Source: Prochlorococcus sp. AG-355-P07
GTDB taxonomy: Bacteria > Cyanobacteriota > Cyanobacteriia > PCC-6307 > Cyanobiaceae
Assembly (NCBI GenBank): GCA_003280575.1
Contig: QCEN01000005.1
Span: forward strand, 27,564 to 91,563
Length of the DNA stretch: 64,000 nucleotides
Direction: 5' to 3'
Shown: positions 8,439 to 16,325 of the stretch, piece after piece
How positions within the stretch are numbered: the first letter of the stretch is position 1
Layout: every line of letters begins with the position of its first letter
Translations under genes and position numbers: made by a program
The notes under the pieces: generated by a model
What the model was told of the DNA's origin: nothing
Database searches by the model: none
The model's input: the letters and a program-made list of their open reading frames with translations, nothing else

Positions 8439-8468
8439 GAACCAAGTCTTATGCTTGGTTCTTTTTTT
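8439..8468 (+). terminator. Rho-independent terminator of the hli pair
   Basis: GAACCAAG (8439-8446) pairs with CTTGGTTC (8454-8461) over a 7-base loop, followed by seven T. It lies 22 bases after the second hli stop. Confidence 0.85.
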
Positions 8469-8610
8469 ATCTAAACTAAACTTCGGCGAAAATTGTAGTC
8501 TCAATATTTACTAACCACATTGTGGTATTGAACTACAAAATCAGTATAAAAACTCTACCGTAATAAAATTAATAGAATTAGATTTAATTTATCTATTTGA
8601 GGTAAATCAC

Positions 8611-8715
8611 TTGGCAAACCTAAGTTTAGAGATTTCATTTTGGCTAATTTTATTAATTTACATTAGCGCAAGGTTCACTCAAACCAAGAAAGGTTATAGG
8701 AACCAACAATATTAA
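8611..8715 (+). CDS. FW-motif membrane microprotein (paralog of 21216)
   Basis: 34 residues from TTG 8611, preceded by GAGGT seven bases upstream. The pattern NL.IE..FW.IL..Y...RF..T..G...QY is shared with the protein at 21216-21317, which starts with ATG. Homology in both sequence and length supports the TTG start. Residues about 8-22 are hydrophobic, so a single membrane helix is likely. Function unknown. Confidence 0.55.
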   Translation: MANLSLEISFWLILLIYISARFTQTKKGYRNQQY

Positions 8716-8874
8716 AATAAGAAATTACACAACTAAAATTTGAGAAAGATCCTGCACAATTAATTCAAATAAAAAATGGTAAAGGAAAGAAAGATTAATT
8801 TCATTTTTTTTCTTTTGCAAAATTTAAATTTTCCAATAAATAATGCTAAATTTTTAAACTAATCGTATAAATTT

Positions 8875-9003
8875 ATGAGAGTAAAGCTTGAACCTGATAC
8901 AGCATTTATCGGAAAAAAATTCGCATATATTTTCTTAGGAATAATATTTGGCCTTAATGCAATAATATTTGTTTGGTTTTTCTTATTCTCTAATTTGAAT
9001 TAA
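8875..9003 (+). CDS. single-span membrane microprotein
   Basis: ATG to TAA, 42 residues. A charged N-terminus (MRVKLEPD) precedes a hydrophobic helix from about 16 to 38 (FAYIFLGIIFGLNAIIFVWF). Function unknown. Confidence 0.5.
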   Translation: MRVKLEPDTAFIGKKFAYIFLGIIFGLNAIIFVWFFLFSNLN

Positions 9004-9110
9004 TATAAAGTTTCTAGAAGAAATAAAATTACCTTGTTTGAAAATTTAAATTTAAAACGAATAATATTCAATTTAAAAAAAAGAATATATAAGCTTAATA
9101 AAATTAACTA

Positions 9111-9317
9111 TTAAAATATTCCTGGTATTATCTGACCAGTTGTTACGTAAGCACCTAACAAAGCAACAAAACCAACCATTGCCCATCTTCCATTAACTTT
9201 TTCTGCATTTTGAGGATATCCATCGTAGGATACTGATTCATCAATATAAGGTCTAGTTTCTGATGGGAACATATTTTGTCTTCCGCCTGATTCTGTTGTA
9301 ACTCCTGTTTTTGACAT
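9111..9317 (-). CDS. hli: high-light-inducible protein (Hli)
   Basis: 68 residues. The C-terminal 30 residues hold AEKVNGRWAMVGFVALLGAY-TTGQIIPG, the Hli chlorophyll-binding helix, nearly identical to that of the two hli genes at 8.2-8.4 kb. The N-terminal 38 residues are a polar extension (TESGGRQNMFPSETRPYIDES). It is the third Hli in the window and faces the other two, 700 bases away. Role: photoprotective pigment binding in thylakoids. Confidence 0.9.
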   Translation of the reverse strand: MSKTGVTTESGGRQNMFPSETRPYIDESVSYDGYPQNAEKVNGRWAMVGFVALLGAYVTTGQIIPGIF

Positions 9318-9389
9318 TAATAAAATTATAATTGTTAATTAAAGTAACATAAATATTAACTTATGTAAAGCAAAGTCTAATTAATATTA

Positions 9390-9521
9390 ATGAATAAGCA
9401 GTTATGGGTCGATATGTGACAGTTTTGTTTAAAAAGATTTAAAAAAATTTCATTAAATCCTTCTTTTGAACTACTAAGCAAAAAATCCACAATAATAAGC
9501 ATTTATACTCACAATAAGTAA
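9390..9521 (+). pseudogene. small reading frame interrupted by TGA
   Basis: From ATG 9390 nine codons (MNKQLWVDM) are followed by TGA at 9417-9419, then 33 open codons (QFCLKRFKKISLNPSFELL and onward) to TAA. Trp at the TGA would fit. Without a homologue it cannot be told from a chance frame. Confidence 0.25.
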
Positions 9522-9604
9522 TTTTACTTATTAGAATATTTGAAGCATTTAGGAAGTGCTTAACTGGTTAATTTCATAAATACGAATTTAACTAGGTCGT
9601 CATG

Positions 9605-9636
9605 AGCTTGCAGGTGGGATTCTTGCAGGCTTTTTT
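9605..9636 (+). terminator. hairpin with T run
   Basis: AGCTTGCAGG (9605-9614) pairs with CTTGCAGGCT (9622-9631) with two G-T pairs over a 7-base loop, then T6. No coding gene ends close upstream, so it may close a small RNA or belong to the interrupted frame at 9390. The start of the element (GTCGTCATGAGCTTGCAGG) resembles the repeat at 25996 and 19524. Confidence 0.5.
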
Positions 9637-9756
9637 ATTTTTTAGATAATAAATGAAACAACCAATTTTATAGTTTTCATGATTAGACATTCAGGTGTTA
9701 AATTACTGCCAAATATTTTTTTTATTGCTAAATAAAAAATAAACTAATAAAGGCGC

Positions 9757-9846
9757 ATGTCTATAGATTTTATTCTCATTCCTTCATGTATTATTATTAT
9801 CCTTTTTCTTTTAAAAAGAGAACAAATAAATCAAAAGGCTAAGTAA
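9757..9846 (+). CDS. possible membrane microprotein
   Basis: ATG to TAA, 29 residues: a hydrophobic helix (FILIPSCIIIILFLL) followed by a charged tail (KREQINQKAK). Size and layout match other microproteins here, but there is no homologue in the window. Confidence 0.35.
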   Translation: MSIDFILIPSCIIIILFLLKREQINQKAK

Positions 9847-9974
9847 TTTTATTAATTGATTAAGGATCCAAAGAATGCTCTAAATACTTAATTGCTTATT
9901 TCAATTTAATAGATGAAAAAACTAGCTATTTTGTGTTGAACTTAATGATCATTTAAGTTCTTTTTCAAAAGAAT

Positions 9975-10094
9975 CTAGGTTGAAATTTTACTTAAAATTA
10001 ATTTGTCCCAATATAATCTTGAATTATTAATTTGCTCTAATTTTTGTTGGCAATGTATGCACTTACATTCTTTTAATAAAGTTTTATTTTTCAT
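9975..10094 (-). CDS. microprotein with CKCIHC motif
   Basis: ATG to TAG, 39 residues, with GGAGGAAAT giving a strong ribosome binding site upstream. CKCIHC near residues 10-15 could be half of a metal site. The rest is basic and polar. Function unknown. Confidence 0.5.
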   Translation of the reverse strand: MKNKTLLKECKCIHCQQKLEQINNSRLYWDKLILSKIST

Positions 10095-10218
10095 TAATTT
10101 CCTCCTTTTTTTTAAATAAACAAATTCTTTGTCTTAATGCAAGAGATAAAAAATTATTTTTTAATTAATTGGAATATTAAAGAATACAAGGAGGGATCTC
10201 TCAAGTAAAAATTTTATA

Positions 10219-11490
10219 TTGGTATACAAATCATTGATATTTTATAATGCAAGAAAAGACAGCACAAAATTAAATAAATTCCTTTTGAAACTTTCAAATC
10301 AATCATTCATTAAAAAAACCATCAATAAAATACTAACCCCCTGGTATTCAATACCTTTGATTGATAGATGGTTATTAGGACAAATGATACCCCCTATGAT
10401 ATTTGCCATTTCTGCTTTTACGGTTATTTCATTATCTGTTGGCGTGATGTTCGATCTTATAAGAAAAATTGTTGAATATGGTTTGCCTCTGTTTTTAGCC
10501 TTAAAAGTTCTTTTTTTTAGTTTGCCCAGCTTTTTAGTTTTATCATTCCCTATGGCAGTTTTGCTCACTACATTATTAGCTTATGGAAAACTATCAAGTA
10601 ATTCTGAATTGCTAGCACTTAAATCATTGGGAATAAAAACTACAAGAATTATTTCTCCAGCCATTGCACTTTCAGTATTTATGACTGGGTTGACTTTCTA
10701 TTTTAATGATAATTTAGTCCCCACAAGTAATAAATTGGCTGAAACAACATTAAGAGCAGGTATTGGCATTTCCTTTAGCGAAGAAAAAAGAAAAGAAAAC
10801 ATCATGTTTTCAAGATACGGTTCTAGAGTAGACGCTGCAACTAAAAAACCAACTAAAAATAATTCTCAACTTACTCATATTTTTTATGCTCAATGGTACG
10901 AAAACAAAATAATGAAAAACGTTACAGTATTGGATTTTTCCAGAGAAGATATTCAACAAATCCTCAAGGCAGACACCGCAAAATTTGACAAGAAAAACTC
11001 TTCTTGGATATTTTCTGAAGGAAGTATTCTATCTATTGCTCCGAGCGGGCAAACTACTAATATTAAATTTAAAGAATACACATATCCTTTCGTAGAGGGG
11101 CCATTGGAGTTAGCAAAAGTTCCTAAAGATGCTACTGAGATGACTCTGAAGCAAGCTTTAGAAGCAGAAAAAATATATAAAAAAACTGGGAACCTAAAAG
11201 AGATAAGAAGAATTCAAGTCCGCATTCAAGAAAAATTTACTCTTCCTTTTGCATGCTTAGTATTTGGTTTAATAGGAAGTAGCTTGGGATCAAAATCTAA
11301 TTTAAGATCTTCTAAAAGTCAGGGATTTGGATTGAGCGTGATACTGATATTAATTTATTATGTTATGTCATTTCTATTCAGTTCATTTGGTGTAAAGGGT
11401 TTATTACCTCCAATTTTTGCAGCTTGGTTGCCTGTCTTTATATCATTGGGAGGAGGATTTTATTTCTTGAGAAAATCAAGTTCTTTGTAA
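10219..11490 (+). CDS. LptF/LptG (YjgP/YjgQ) family permease
   Basis: 423 residues from TTG 10219; an AAGGAGGGA site lies some 20 bases upstream. Two hydrophobic blocks flank a soluble region: helices at about 50-150 and 345-420, with a periplasmic beta-jellyroll-like part between. The segment ELLALKSLGIKTTRIISP after helix 3 and the C-terminal FGLIGSSLGSK are typical of LptF/LptG. These permeases pair with the ATPase LptB to extract lipopolysaccharide from the inner membrane. Only one such gene is in the window, and it may serve as both halves. The exact start is uncertain. Confidence 0.8.
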   Translation: MVYKSLIFYNARKDSTKLNKFLLKLSNQSFIKKTINKILTPWYSIPLIDRWLLGQMIPPMIFAISAFTVISLSVGVMFDLIRKIVEYGLPLFLALKVLFFSLPSFLVLSFPMAVLLTTLLAYGKLSSNSELLALKSLGIKTTRIISPAIALSVFMTGLTFYFNDNLVPTSNKLAETTLRAGIGISFSEEKRKENIMFSRYGSRVDAATKKPTKNNSQLTHIFYAQWYENKIMKNVTVLDFSREDIQQILKADTAKFDKKNSSWIFSEGSILSIAPSGQTTNIKFKEYTYPFVEGPLELAKVPKDATEMTLKQALEAEKIYKKTGNLKEIRRIQVRIQEKFTLPFACLVFGLIGSSLGSKSNLRSSKSQGFGLSVILILIYYVMSFLFSSFGVKGLLPPIFAAWLPVFISLGGGFYFLRKSSSL

Positions 11491-11556
11491 TATTTTTATA
11501 TGTATAGTTAAACTAAAAATTTAATAAAATTATTACAAAACTTAGGACTAAATTTT

Positions 11557-12141
11557 TTAGAACTTATCTATTCTTTTATATCCATACCAATCAGGATAAT
11601 TAGTTTCCTCAAGTAAATTATTTTCTAAAATTAATTTTATTTCCCAACTACCTATATTTTTAATAAGTTGACTATCATCACAAGTAATTAACGTTTTTAG
11701 AGATGCGATATCATCTTTATGCTTTTTTTTACAACCACTAAGCCATTTAGATTTAGCTTTATTTTTTGCCTCTAAGGAACTTGAAGCCACGACTAAACCA
11801 AATTCATGTTTTTCTTGCATTGAACTTGGATCATAACCTCCAATATTGACAAACCATAAATTTTTTTTTTGGTTATTTTGATTAATTGATTGCTTATTTT
11901 TTATATTATTTTTTTTAAAATTTTTCAAATATATCCTATAACCATCTACATATTCTATTTTTTTATAACTATCAATATGTAAACCATCAATTGATCCAAA
12001 CCAATCCTTTCTCAAAGTATCGTACGTATCCTCAATTTTTGCTCCAACAACCCATCTAACATCATGTAATTCAATATTAGCTTTTCTTGCTCTTCCCCCA
12101 AGCACAATCAAATATAGAAAATTATTTTCCAATTTTTCCAC
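11557..12141 (-). CDS. DUF1543 domain protein, two repeats
   Basis: 194 residues. The N-terminal half has LYLIVLGGRARKANIELHDVRWVVG, then FGSIDGLHIDSYKKIEYVDGY, the order seen in DUF1543. The C-terminal half repeats it in weaker form (WFVNIGGYDPSSMQEKHEFG, later IGSWEIKLI). A low-complexity Asn/Lys linker (about 76-92) separates them. Soluble; activity of the family is unknown. Confidence 0.7.
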   Translation of the reverse strand: MEKLENNFLYLIVLGGRARKANIELHDVRWVVGAKIEDTYDTLRKDWFGSIDGLHIDSYKKIEYVDGYRIYLKNFKKNNIKNKQSINQNNQKKNLWFVNIGGYDPSSMQEKHEFGLVVASSSLEAKNKAKSKWLSGCKKKHKDDIASLKTLITCDDSQLIKNIGSWEIKLILENNLLEETNYPDWYGYKRIDKF

Positions 12142-12220
12142 TTTTAATAAATAAAATTTACTAATAATTAAAATTATAAAAATCTACCCTAGAGATTGTT
12201 TTACTCAGTGAGAGATTCTC

Positions 12221-12364
12221 TTAATTAAACCAACCTTTTTTCTTTGCTTTGACTTTTGGTGAAGTCTGAATCTTAGGGGCTTCGTCTACTCTACCTTTAA
12301 TAATCATTAGGGGGACAATCGCCCATAGTGCTAAAAATAATATCCAAAACAAGTAGATGTTCAT
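12221..12364 (-). CDS. single-span membrane microprotein
   Basis: ATG to TAA, 47 residues. Residues 3-21 form a membrane helix (YLFWILFLALWAIVPLMII), followed by a basic C-terminus (KVKAKKKGWFN). Base use in the coding part is more G+C than the flanks. Function unknown. Confidence 0.6.
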   Translation of the reverse strand: MNIYLFWILFLALWAIVPLMIIKGRVDEAPKIQTSPKVKAKKKGWFN

Positions 12365-12703
12365 AATTTTAGAAAAATAATAAAGTCATAATAAAGTCTA
12401 TATAGTAAGATTCGTGAGTTTCTTTTTAAAGTTCTAATTTAAATGTATAATCAGATATTTTTTTTAAATTTCAGAAAAAAATTATTAAAAGATTTTATAT
12501 TAATTTTAGGATAACCTTCAAAAATAAAAATTTGAAATTTTTAATCGCGTAATTAGAAATAATTAATTGTACTCAACAAAACCACTGCTTTGCTAAAGGA
12601 TGTGCAGAGTGCACTTTTTATATTGACACGATAAAAAACATTTCGTGAATGTTTAAAAGATAATTGATCTTATCTAAAATTTATTCAACAAATTTAAAGA
12701 CGA
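12365..12703. other. intergenic stretch with a short dispersed repeat
   Basis: No good gene. At 12582-12600 the sequence CCACTGCTTTGCT-AAGGA recurs at 41247 (see findings). A TTGACA lies at 12624. The rest is featureless AT-rich DNA. Confidence 0.4.
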
Positions 12704-12862
12704 ATGAAAAAATGTGATTTATGTTATGAGCCAGATAAAATTCACTTCAGAGTTAAATCCATAATTCATAAAGACTGGATTTTTTGTTGTAAAAAATGTT
12801 GGAGTGAAATTTCCAAACATAAAAATTATTCCTACGGTGGCACAAGAAAGTCAAAATCGTAA
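12704..12862 (+). CDS. zinc-ribbon microprotein
   Basis: ATG to TAA, 52 residues. CDLC at 4-7 and CCKKC near 28-32, about 20 residues apart, form the two knuckles of a likely zinc ribbon. The C-terminus (KHKNYSYGGTRKSKS) is basic and could bind nucleic acid. Function unknown. Confidence 0.65.
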   Translation: MKKCDLCYEPDKIHFRVKSIIHKDWIFCCKKCWSEISKHKNYSYGGTRKSKS

Positions 12863-12961
12863 ATTCTCCTTAAAACTAACTTAATTTTAATATCACGAAG
12901 AAAATAATTTATTCTTCATAAATTTTTAGCTTTGTATTTATTTTTGGCTTCCTAATATTTT

Positions 12962-13156
12962 TTATTTTTTCTCTCTTAATTCTGGGAAGCAATTTGCAAT
13001 ATGAATTAATTCATAAACCTCTTTGCTATCGTATTTTTTATTAGGAATTCCACTTCCTACTTCTAAACCTATATCTTTCATCTTCTTTAATATCAATTCT
13101 TGTCTTTGCAAACTTGACATAGACTTAAATTTTTTAATTCGTTCTTCTTTATTCAC
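12962..13156 (-). CDS. small hypothetical protein
   Basis: 64 residues, ATG start, soluble and charged; likely helical in the first half (EERIKKFKSMSSLQRQELILKKM). One Cys near the end (IANCFPEL). No family recognised. Confidence 0.55.
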   Translation of the reverse strand: MNKEERIKKFKSMSSLQRQELILKKMKDIGLEVGSGIPNKKYDSKEVYELIHIANCFPELREKK

Positions 13157-13217
13157 AAGATAAAATTAAGTTAAATATTAATTTTGAGGTTATATTAATT
13201 AATGATTCATTAAATAA

Positions 13218-13358
13218 GTGAGAAAGCCAGTAAATGTAAGTAATTTAAATCCAATAAAAAAAGGCAAATATTTTTTTACCTTTTTGCCAAAGGGCGATAA
13301 TTTGTTTAATGAATTAATCATGATCTACATTAAAAGACTAATTTTTAAATCATCCTAA
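13218..13358 (+). CDS. small basic protein with GTG start
   Basis: GTG to TAA, 46 residues. The first half is basic and polar (RKPVNVSNLNPIKKGKYF), then PKGDNLF and a hydrophobic/basic tail (LIMIYIKRLIF). The uninterrupted frame of 46 codons in such AT-rich DNA and varied amino acids support coding. No homologue seen. Confidence 0.45.
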   Translation: MRKPVNVSNLNPIKKGKYFFTFLPKGDNLFNELIMIYIKRLIFKSS

Positions 13359-13442
13359 CGAATTTTTTTTAAAATTATCCTATTTCGATTTGTACATTTA
13401 AAAGAGTAGATTTAAACTAGAAGTATTAAGTCCCTTATTTTT

Positions 13443-13829
13443 ATGAATGACAAAGAAACAATAATTTCATTATTAAATGAATTTGCTAATCCAAAAAATA
13501 TGGCTTTATTTTTTGTTGACAATGCGACTCCAGATTTTTTATTCATAAGACCGAGTGGTAATCCAATAGATGCAAAGGGATTTGAACAAATGATTACTGG
13601 TGATATAGTTCAAGAAAAGGCAGAAATAACCAAAATTCACCGATTCGAATTTTTAAGTGAACACATAGTAATGTGCATTTTTACACTAGGTTCAAAATTT
13701 ACTTATAAAGGAACACCTAATGATGACTTACCAACAGTTACGTCAATTTTTAAAAAAGTAAATAATGTTTGGAAAATTCACTGGATGCAAAGATCTACAG
13801 GAAATTCTGATTTATCTTTATGGGATTAG
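13443..13829 (+). CDS. SnoaL/NTF2-like protein (paralog of 23421)
   Basis: 128 residues, ATG start. It aligns along its full length with the protein at 23421: shared RPSGNPI-AKG near 35-46, IHR-E, FTL near 75, F-YKG, and W-I-WMQRS-G near 110-120. The pattern of a helix followed by a curved sheet with terminal W-K--W--R fits the NTF2-like fold of small ketosteroid-isomerase-type proteins. Substrate and role are unknown. A 29-residue membrane microprotein starts inside its 3' end. Confidence 0.7.
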   Translation: MNDKETIISLLNEFANPKNMALFFVDNATPDFLFIRPSGNPIDAKGFEQMITGDIVQEKAEITKIHRFEFLSEHIVMCIFTLGSKFTYKGTPNDDLPTVTSIFKKVNNVWKIHWMQRSTGNSDLSLWD

Positions 13830-13909
13830 CAAAGTTAATAGCCCTTTTAATGGTGCTACTACTTTTAAGTAGTTCTTTTGTTGGTTTAATTTTTTATTTT
13901 ATAAATTAA
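13820..13909 (+). CDS. membrane microprotein overlapping the SnoaL-like gene
   Basis: ATG to TAA, 29 residues, almost entirely hydrophobic (LIALLMVLLLLSSSFVGLIF). It overlaps the end of the SnoaL-like gene by 10 bases in another frame, which suggests coupling. Could also be fortuitous. Confidence 0.4.
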   Translation: MGLAKLIALLMVLLLLSSSFVGLIFYFIN

Positions 13910-13984
13910 ATAAATTAAAGAATATCGAGTAAATATTTCTTTTTTAGAAAACAATTGCTTCTTTTTTGCTATTTACTTTGATTT

Positions 13985-14059
13985 TCAGGTAAAAATAAAA
14001 ACTTTAGACAGACTTACGCCTATATCTAATGCTAATAAAGCAATTAGTAATTTACTCAT
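13985..14059 (-). CDS. possible membrane microprotein, second of a coupled pair
   Basis: ATG to TGA, 24 residues (SKLLIALLALDIGVSLSKVF), hydrophobic. Its ATG overlaps the TGA of the preceding 18-residue frame (ATGA), the same overlap seen in other microgene pairs here. Confidence 0.35.
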   Translation of the reverse strand: MSKLLIALLALDIGVSLSKVFIFT

Positions 14060-14112
14060 TTTCTAGAACTCTCAACAATTTTTTTGTAAAGTTCTTCAGA
14101 AATAGGTTGCAT
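14056..14112 (-). CDS. possible 18-residue peptide, first of a coupled pair
   Basis: ATG to TGA with a strong GGAAGG ribosome binding site directly upstream. Sequence MQPISEELYKKIVESSRK looks like one amphipathic helix. The strong site is the main support. Confidence 0.35.
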   Translation of the reverse strand: MQPISEELYKKIVESSRK

Positions 14113-14302
14113 ATCCTTCCAAAAATCTAGTTACAAATTAGTTATTTTAAAATTAATTTCTCGTTACTAAATATACGAATATAAGAATTTTTAAATAGGT
14201 AAAAAATATATTCACAATAAGTTTTTCTTATAACGTATTAATAAATACTGATTTCAAAAACTTTAATAAATATTGAAACTTTTTTAAAGGAAATTAGAAA
14301 TC

Positions 14303-14404
14303 TTATTTCAAGTAAATAGAACCTCTATAAGTAAGCTTTATCACTTTTTCTTCTTGTTTTCTACAGTATACGAAGGACTTTCCATTGAAATACATGTTAA
14401 CCAT
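14303..14404 (-). CDS. short DUF4278-like protein
   Basis: 33 residues from ATG 14404 with AGGAG ten bases upstream. The C-terminal KLTYRGSIY matches the short L-YRG--Y core of DUF4278, a small cyanobacterial family of unknown function. It is shorter than usual. Its leader on this strand is the structured segment 14424-14516. Confidence 0.45.
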   Translation of the reverse strand: MVNMYFNGKSFVYCRKQEEKVIKLTYRGSIYLK

Positions 14405-14423
14405 GATGCAGCTCCTAAAATTG

Positions 14424-14516
14424 CTCAAGTCCCCGTCCTATGGCTTGAGTCGTACTGCGGTCTATCAAATGGTAGATCGGACGATTTTGTAGTTATCACT
14501 ACAATCCAGTTATAAA
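14424..14516. other. structured G+C-richer segment
   Basis: Three consecutive hairpins can be drawn: CTCAAG/CTTGAG, TCTATC/GGTAGA (one G-T) and TTGTAGT/ACTACAA, plus an outer CGTCC/GGACG pairing. The segment is clearly richer in G+C than its flanks. On the minus strand it would be the leader of the DUF4278-like gene. On the plus strand it is also an open frame (VPVLWLESYCGLSNGRSDD) with only a TTG start. Either reading is possible. Confidence 0.3.
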
Positions 14517-14543
14517 GTATTTATACTTAGATGTCAACAATTT

Positions 14544-14687
14544 TTAGACTCCAAACTTAAATTTAAAATCAGATTCTGCCCCCACAAACTCCTTTAAAAG
14601 AATGTAGAACATATAACTACGAGTAACTCCCATAAAAATTGAAAGAAATGCTAGAACCACACAAATAGGGCAATGTGGGAATCCCAT
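14544..14687 (-). CDS. small membrane protein with HCPIC motif
   Basis: 47 residues from ATG 14687. HCPIC near residues 5-9 is followed by a hydrophobic helix (VVLAFLSIFMGVT) and a mixed tail. The ATG shares its A with the TAA of the upstream gene (TAATG), so the two are coupled. Function unknown. Confidence 0.55.
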   Translation of the reverse strand: MGFPHCPICVVLAFLSIFMGVTRSYMFYILLKEFVGAESDFKFKFGV

Positions 14688-14860
14688 TATTTATTTTCCA
14701 ATATAAATTTTAATTCAGCCTCTGCATTAAGAATATCAATTCTTCTCTTTAGTAGTTTAAAAAATTTAATTATTTTTTTCAAGATTAAACCTTTCTTAGG
14801 TATCAACAATAATATTATTCTAGGAATGCATATATCAATGAGCAAAAATACTGTATCCAT
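14687..14860 (-). CDS. small membrane-associated basic protein
   Basis: 57 residues, ATG to TAA. Hydrophobic N-terminus (LLIDICIPRIILLLIP), then a very basic amphipathic part (KKIIKFFKLLKRRIDILNAEAELKFILE). It is preferred over the opposite-strand frame (14673-14882) because of the TAATG coupling to the next gene and the balanced composition. Function unknown. Confidence 0.55.
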   Translation of the reverse strand: MDTVFLLIDICIPRIILLLIPKKGLILKKIIKFFKLLKRRIDILNAEAELKFILENK

Positions 14861-14964
14861 TGATATAGCTAAAGTTTTGTAGCAATTTTATACAATAAAT
14901 AACCCCAAAATATGCTCAGATACTCTTAATCAATAAACCAATAAAGGCTAATTCAGAATCGACT

Positions 14965-15057
14965 ATGGCTATAGATAATCAAACTCCCTTGCAGTGCTAT
15001 TTTTCTTTTACTAAAAAAATAGAGCGGGTTAAAGTCCAATACTCCGCGAAGATTTAG
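14965..15057 (+). CDS. possible 30-residue protein
   Basis: ATG to TAG. The sequence (IDNQTPLQCYFSF, KKIERVKVQYSAKI) is balanced, and the DNA is richer in G+C than its flanks, as in other conserved microgenes here. No clear ribosome binding site or homologue. Confidence 0.35.
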   Translation: MAIDNQTPLQCYFSFTKKIERVKVQYSAKI

Positions 15058-15211
15058 TCCGCTGCCTAAAGCCTGAGAATATAAATTAATATAAATTAAT
15101 CTAATTATAAATCTATGATTTATGAAATAAAAATCTTGTTTGCTTAATAAAATTTTTGTATATTAAAACTACAAAAATTATGAGTTTTTTTAAATTATTT
15201 ACTTATTCCTC

Positions 15212-15298
15212 GTGGAGAAAGCATTAGTAAATTACTTTTACTGGTTACTAATAAGGTCTACCGAACCTTATATTATGGGAAATCATCTATATCTCTAG
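15212..15298 (+). CDS. YW-motif microprotein (paralog of 16817)
   Basis: 28 residues from GTG 15212. The pattern EK...N..YW.L..S.E.Y matches the start of the protein at 16817-16924, which begins with ATG. The DNA can also form two hairpins (TTAGTAA/TTACTAA and ATAAGGT/ACCTTAT), which may be by chance or may regulate it. Function unknown. Confidence 0.45.
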   Translation: MEKALVNYFYWLLIRSTEPYIMGNHLYL

Positions 15299-15491
15299 AA
15301 GTCACCTAAATCAATCAAAAGTTTCTCTTGATTTTACAAAGTTTTTTATTTGAAGTTTTTAATTTTTAAATTCATAGCTATTTTGACATTTAAATAACTT
15401 ATATAAGTTAAGTTGGTTAATTATCTCTATTGCAAATAAAGATGAGGTTGTTAATCTTTCACTTAAAGAAGACACTTAATTTCTTAAACTG

Positions 15492-15701
15492 ATGCAATTT
15501 AATCATTTAAATTCCAACGAAGATGATGGCCTTATGTCAATAGAAGATTTAAGAGCTTTACGTCTACGAAAAAAGAAAATTGAAATTGATAAGAAAGCCA
15601 GAAAATACATCCTGGATATAAATCAAAGATACAGAAAAATTAGTAACCGCAAAAGTAATAACTTTTTAAGGAATATGAACCCTTTTAAGAAGGCCGCATA
15701 A
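15492..15701 (+). CDS. small basic protein
   Basis: 69 residues, ATG start. Highly charged: acidic start (NEDDGLMSIEDL), then Arg/Lys-rich helices (RALRLRKKKIEIDKKARKYI). The composition suggests nucleic-acid or membrane-surface binding. The ATG overlaps the stop of a 16-codon frame (15442-15492) as TGATG. No family recognised. Confidence 0.6.
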   Translation: MQFNHLNSNEDDGLMSIEDLRALRLRKKKIEIDKKARKYILDINQRYRKISNRKSNNFLRNMNPFKKAA

Positions 15702-15760
15702 ATTGTTAATCTTGATTTTGTTAATTTGTTTAACTTTGCATCTTTCAGAGTAAGATTTTA

Positions 15761-15832
15761 ATGGTGTTTCTTTGGAAGAGTTTCACCAAGAGGGGGCAAT
15801 TTTTGGCCCCTTCTAACCGAAGAAATTTTTAA
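15761..15832 (+). CDS. possible 23-residue peptide over a GC-rich hairpin
   Basis: ATG to TAA, basic (KSFTKRGQF, NRRNF). The same DNA has the inverted repeat AGGGG (15791) / CCCCT (15811), without a T run, so it may only be a degenerate terminator of the gene at 15492. Confidence 0.2.
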   Translation: MVFLWKSFTKRGQFLAPSNRRNF

Positions 15833-15903
15833 TTGAAACGCGTTTAAAATAGACAGTAATTTACAGTAGAACTAGACTTAGAGTGATAAAATCCTCTTTT
15901 TTT

Positions 15904-15963
15904 ATGTTTAATAGATTTATTTTTGAAAAGATAATGACTCTTCTTATTTCTCTTTTCAGCTGA
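15904..15963 (+). CDS. first microgene of the overlapping chain
   Basis: ATG to TGA, 19 residues (MFNRFIFEKIMTLLISLFS), one hydrophobic helix. Its TGA overlaps the next ATG by one base (TGATG). By itself weak; the chain of overlaps is the support. Confidence 0.35.
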   Translation: MFNRFIFEKIMTLLISLFS

Positions 15964-16079
15964 TGAATATTTCCCCACATTTATTAATTGATGCTGTAAT
16001 ATTAAGCGCTGCCCTTACGATAACTTTAGTATTAAGAGCAAAAGGTAATGCTTCTAGAAAAGAAAAAGAAAATAAATGA
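15963..16079 (+). CDS. membrane microprotein, second in chain
   Basis: ATG to TGA, 38 residues. One hydrophobic helix (LLIDAVILSAALTITLVL) and a basic tail (RAKGNASRKEKENK). It overlaps the next gene by 4 bases (ATGA). Function unknown. Confidence 0.6.
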   Translation: MNISPHLLIDAVILSAALTITLVLRAKGNASRKEKENK

Positions 16080-16216
16080 TTAATAAAGAAGAAGAAAAAG
16101 AATTTAAAAAACCTAAATTATATAAATTTTGGAACTTTCTTATTTATGGAAGTTCTATTGCTATTGGAGCTTTCTTAGTTTATTTATATTCTGCCTATAT
16201 ATTTATAAATAAATGA
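16076..16216 (+). CDS. membrane microprotein, third in chain
   Basis: ATG to TGA, 46 residues. A charged N-terminus (NKEEEKEFKKPKLYKFW) is followed by one membrane helix (FLIYGSSIAIGAFLVYLYSAYIF). It overlaps the genes on both sides by 4 bases. Function unknown. Confidence 0.6.
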   Translation: MINKEEEKEFKKPKLYKFWNFLIYGSSIAIGAFLVYLYSAYIFINK

Positions 16217-16308
16217 CGTACATTTACGGCATAGCGATTACTTATGGGGTTCTTAGCCTTTTATTGCTTGGTGGGTTTGCATACTTTACTTTTAAAATGA
16301 AACGCTAA
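16213..16308 (+). CDS. membrane microprotein, fourth in chain
   Basis: ATG to TAA, 31 residues, nearly all one hydrophobic helix (GIAITYGVLSLLLLGGFAYFTF) with a KMKR end. It resembles low-molecular-weight subunits of membrane complexes in size and shape but matches none I recognise. Overlaps the upstream gene by 4 bases. Confidence 0.6.
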   Translation: MTYIYGIAITYGVLSLLLLGGFAYFTFKMKR

Positions 16309-16325
16309 TTTTTATGCCCTCTTAA

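Noticed and set aside
14673..14882. Plus-strand 69-codon frame
   Set aside because: It is the complement of two coupled minus-strand genes (14544-14687, 14687-14860), which have better composition and overlap.
15200..15275. Small RNA with two hairpins
   Set aside because: The segment encodes a paralog of the protein at 16817; hairpins kept only as a remark.
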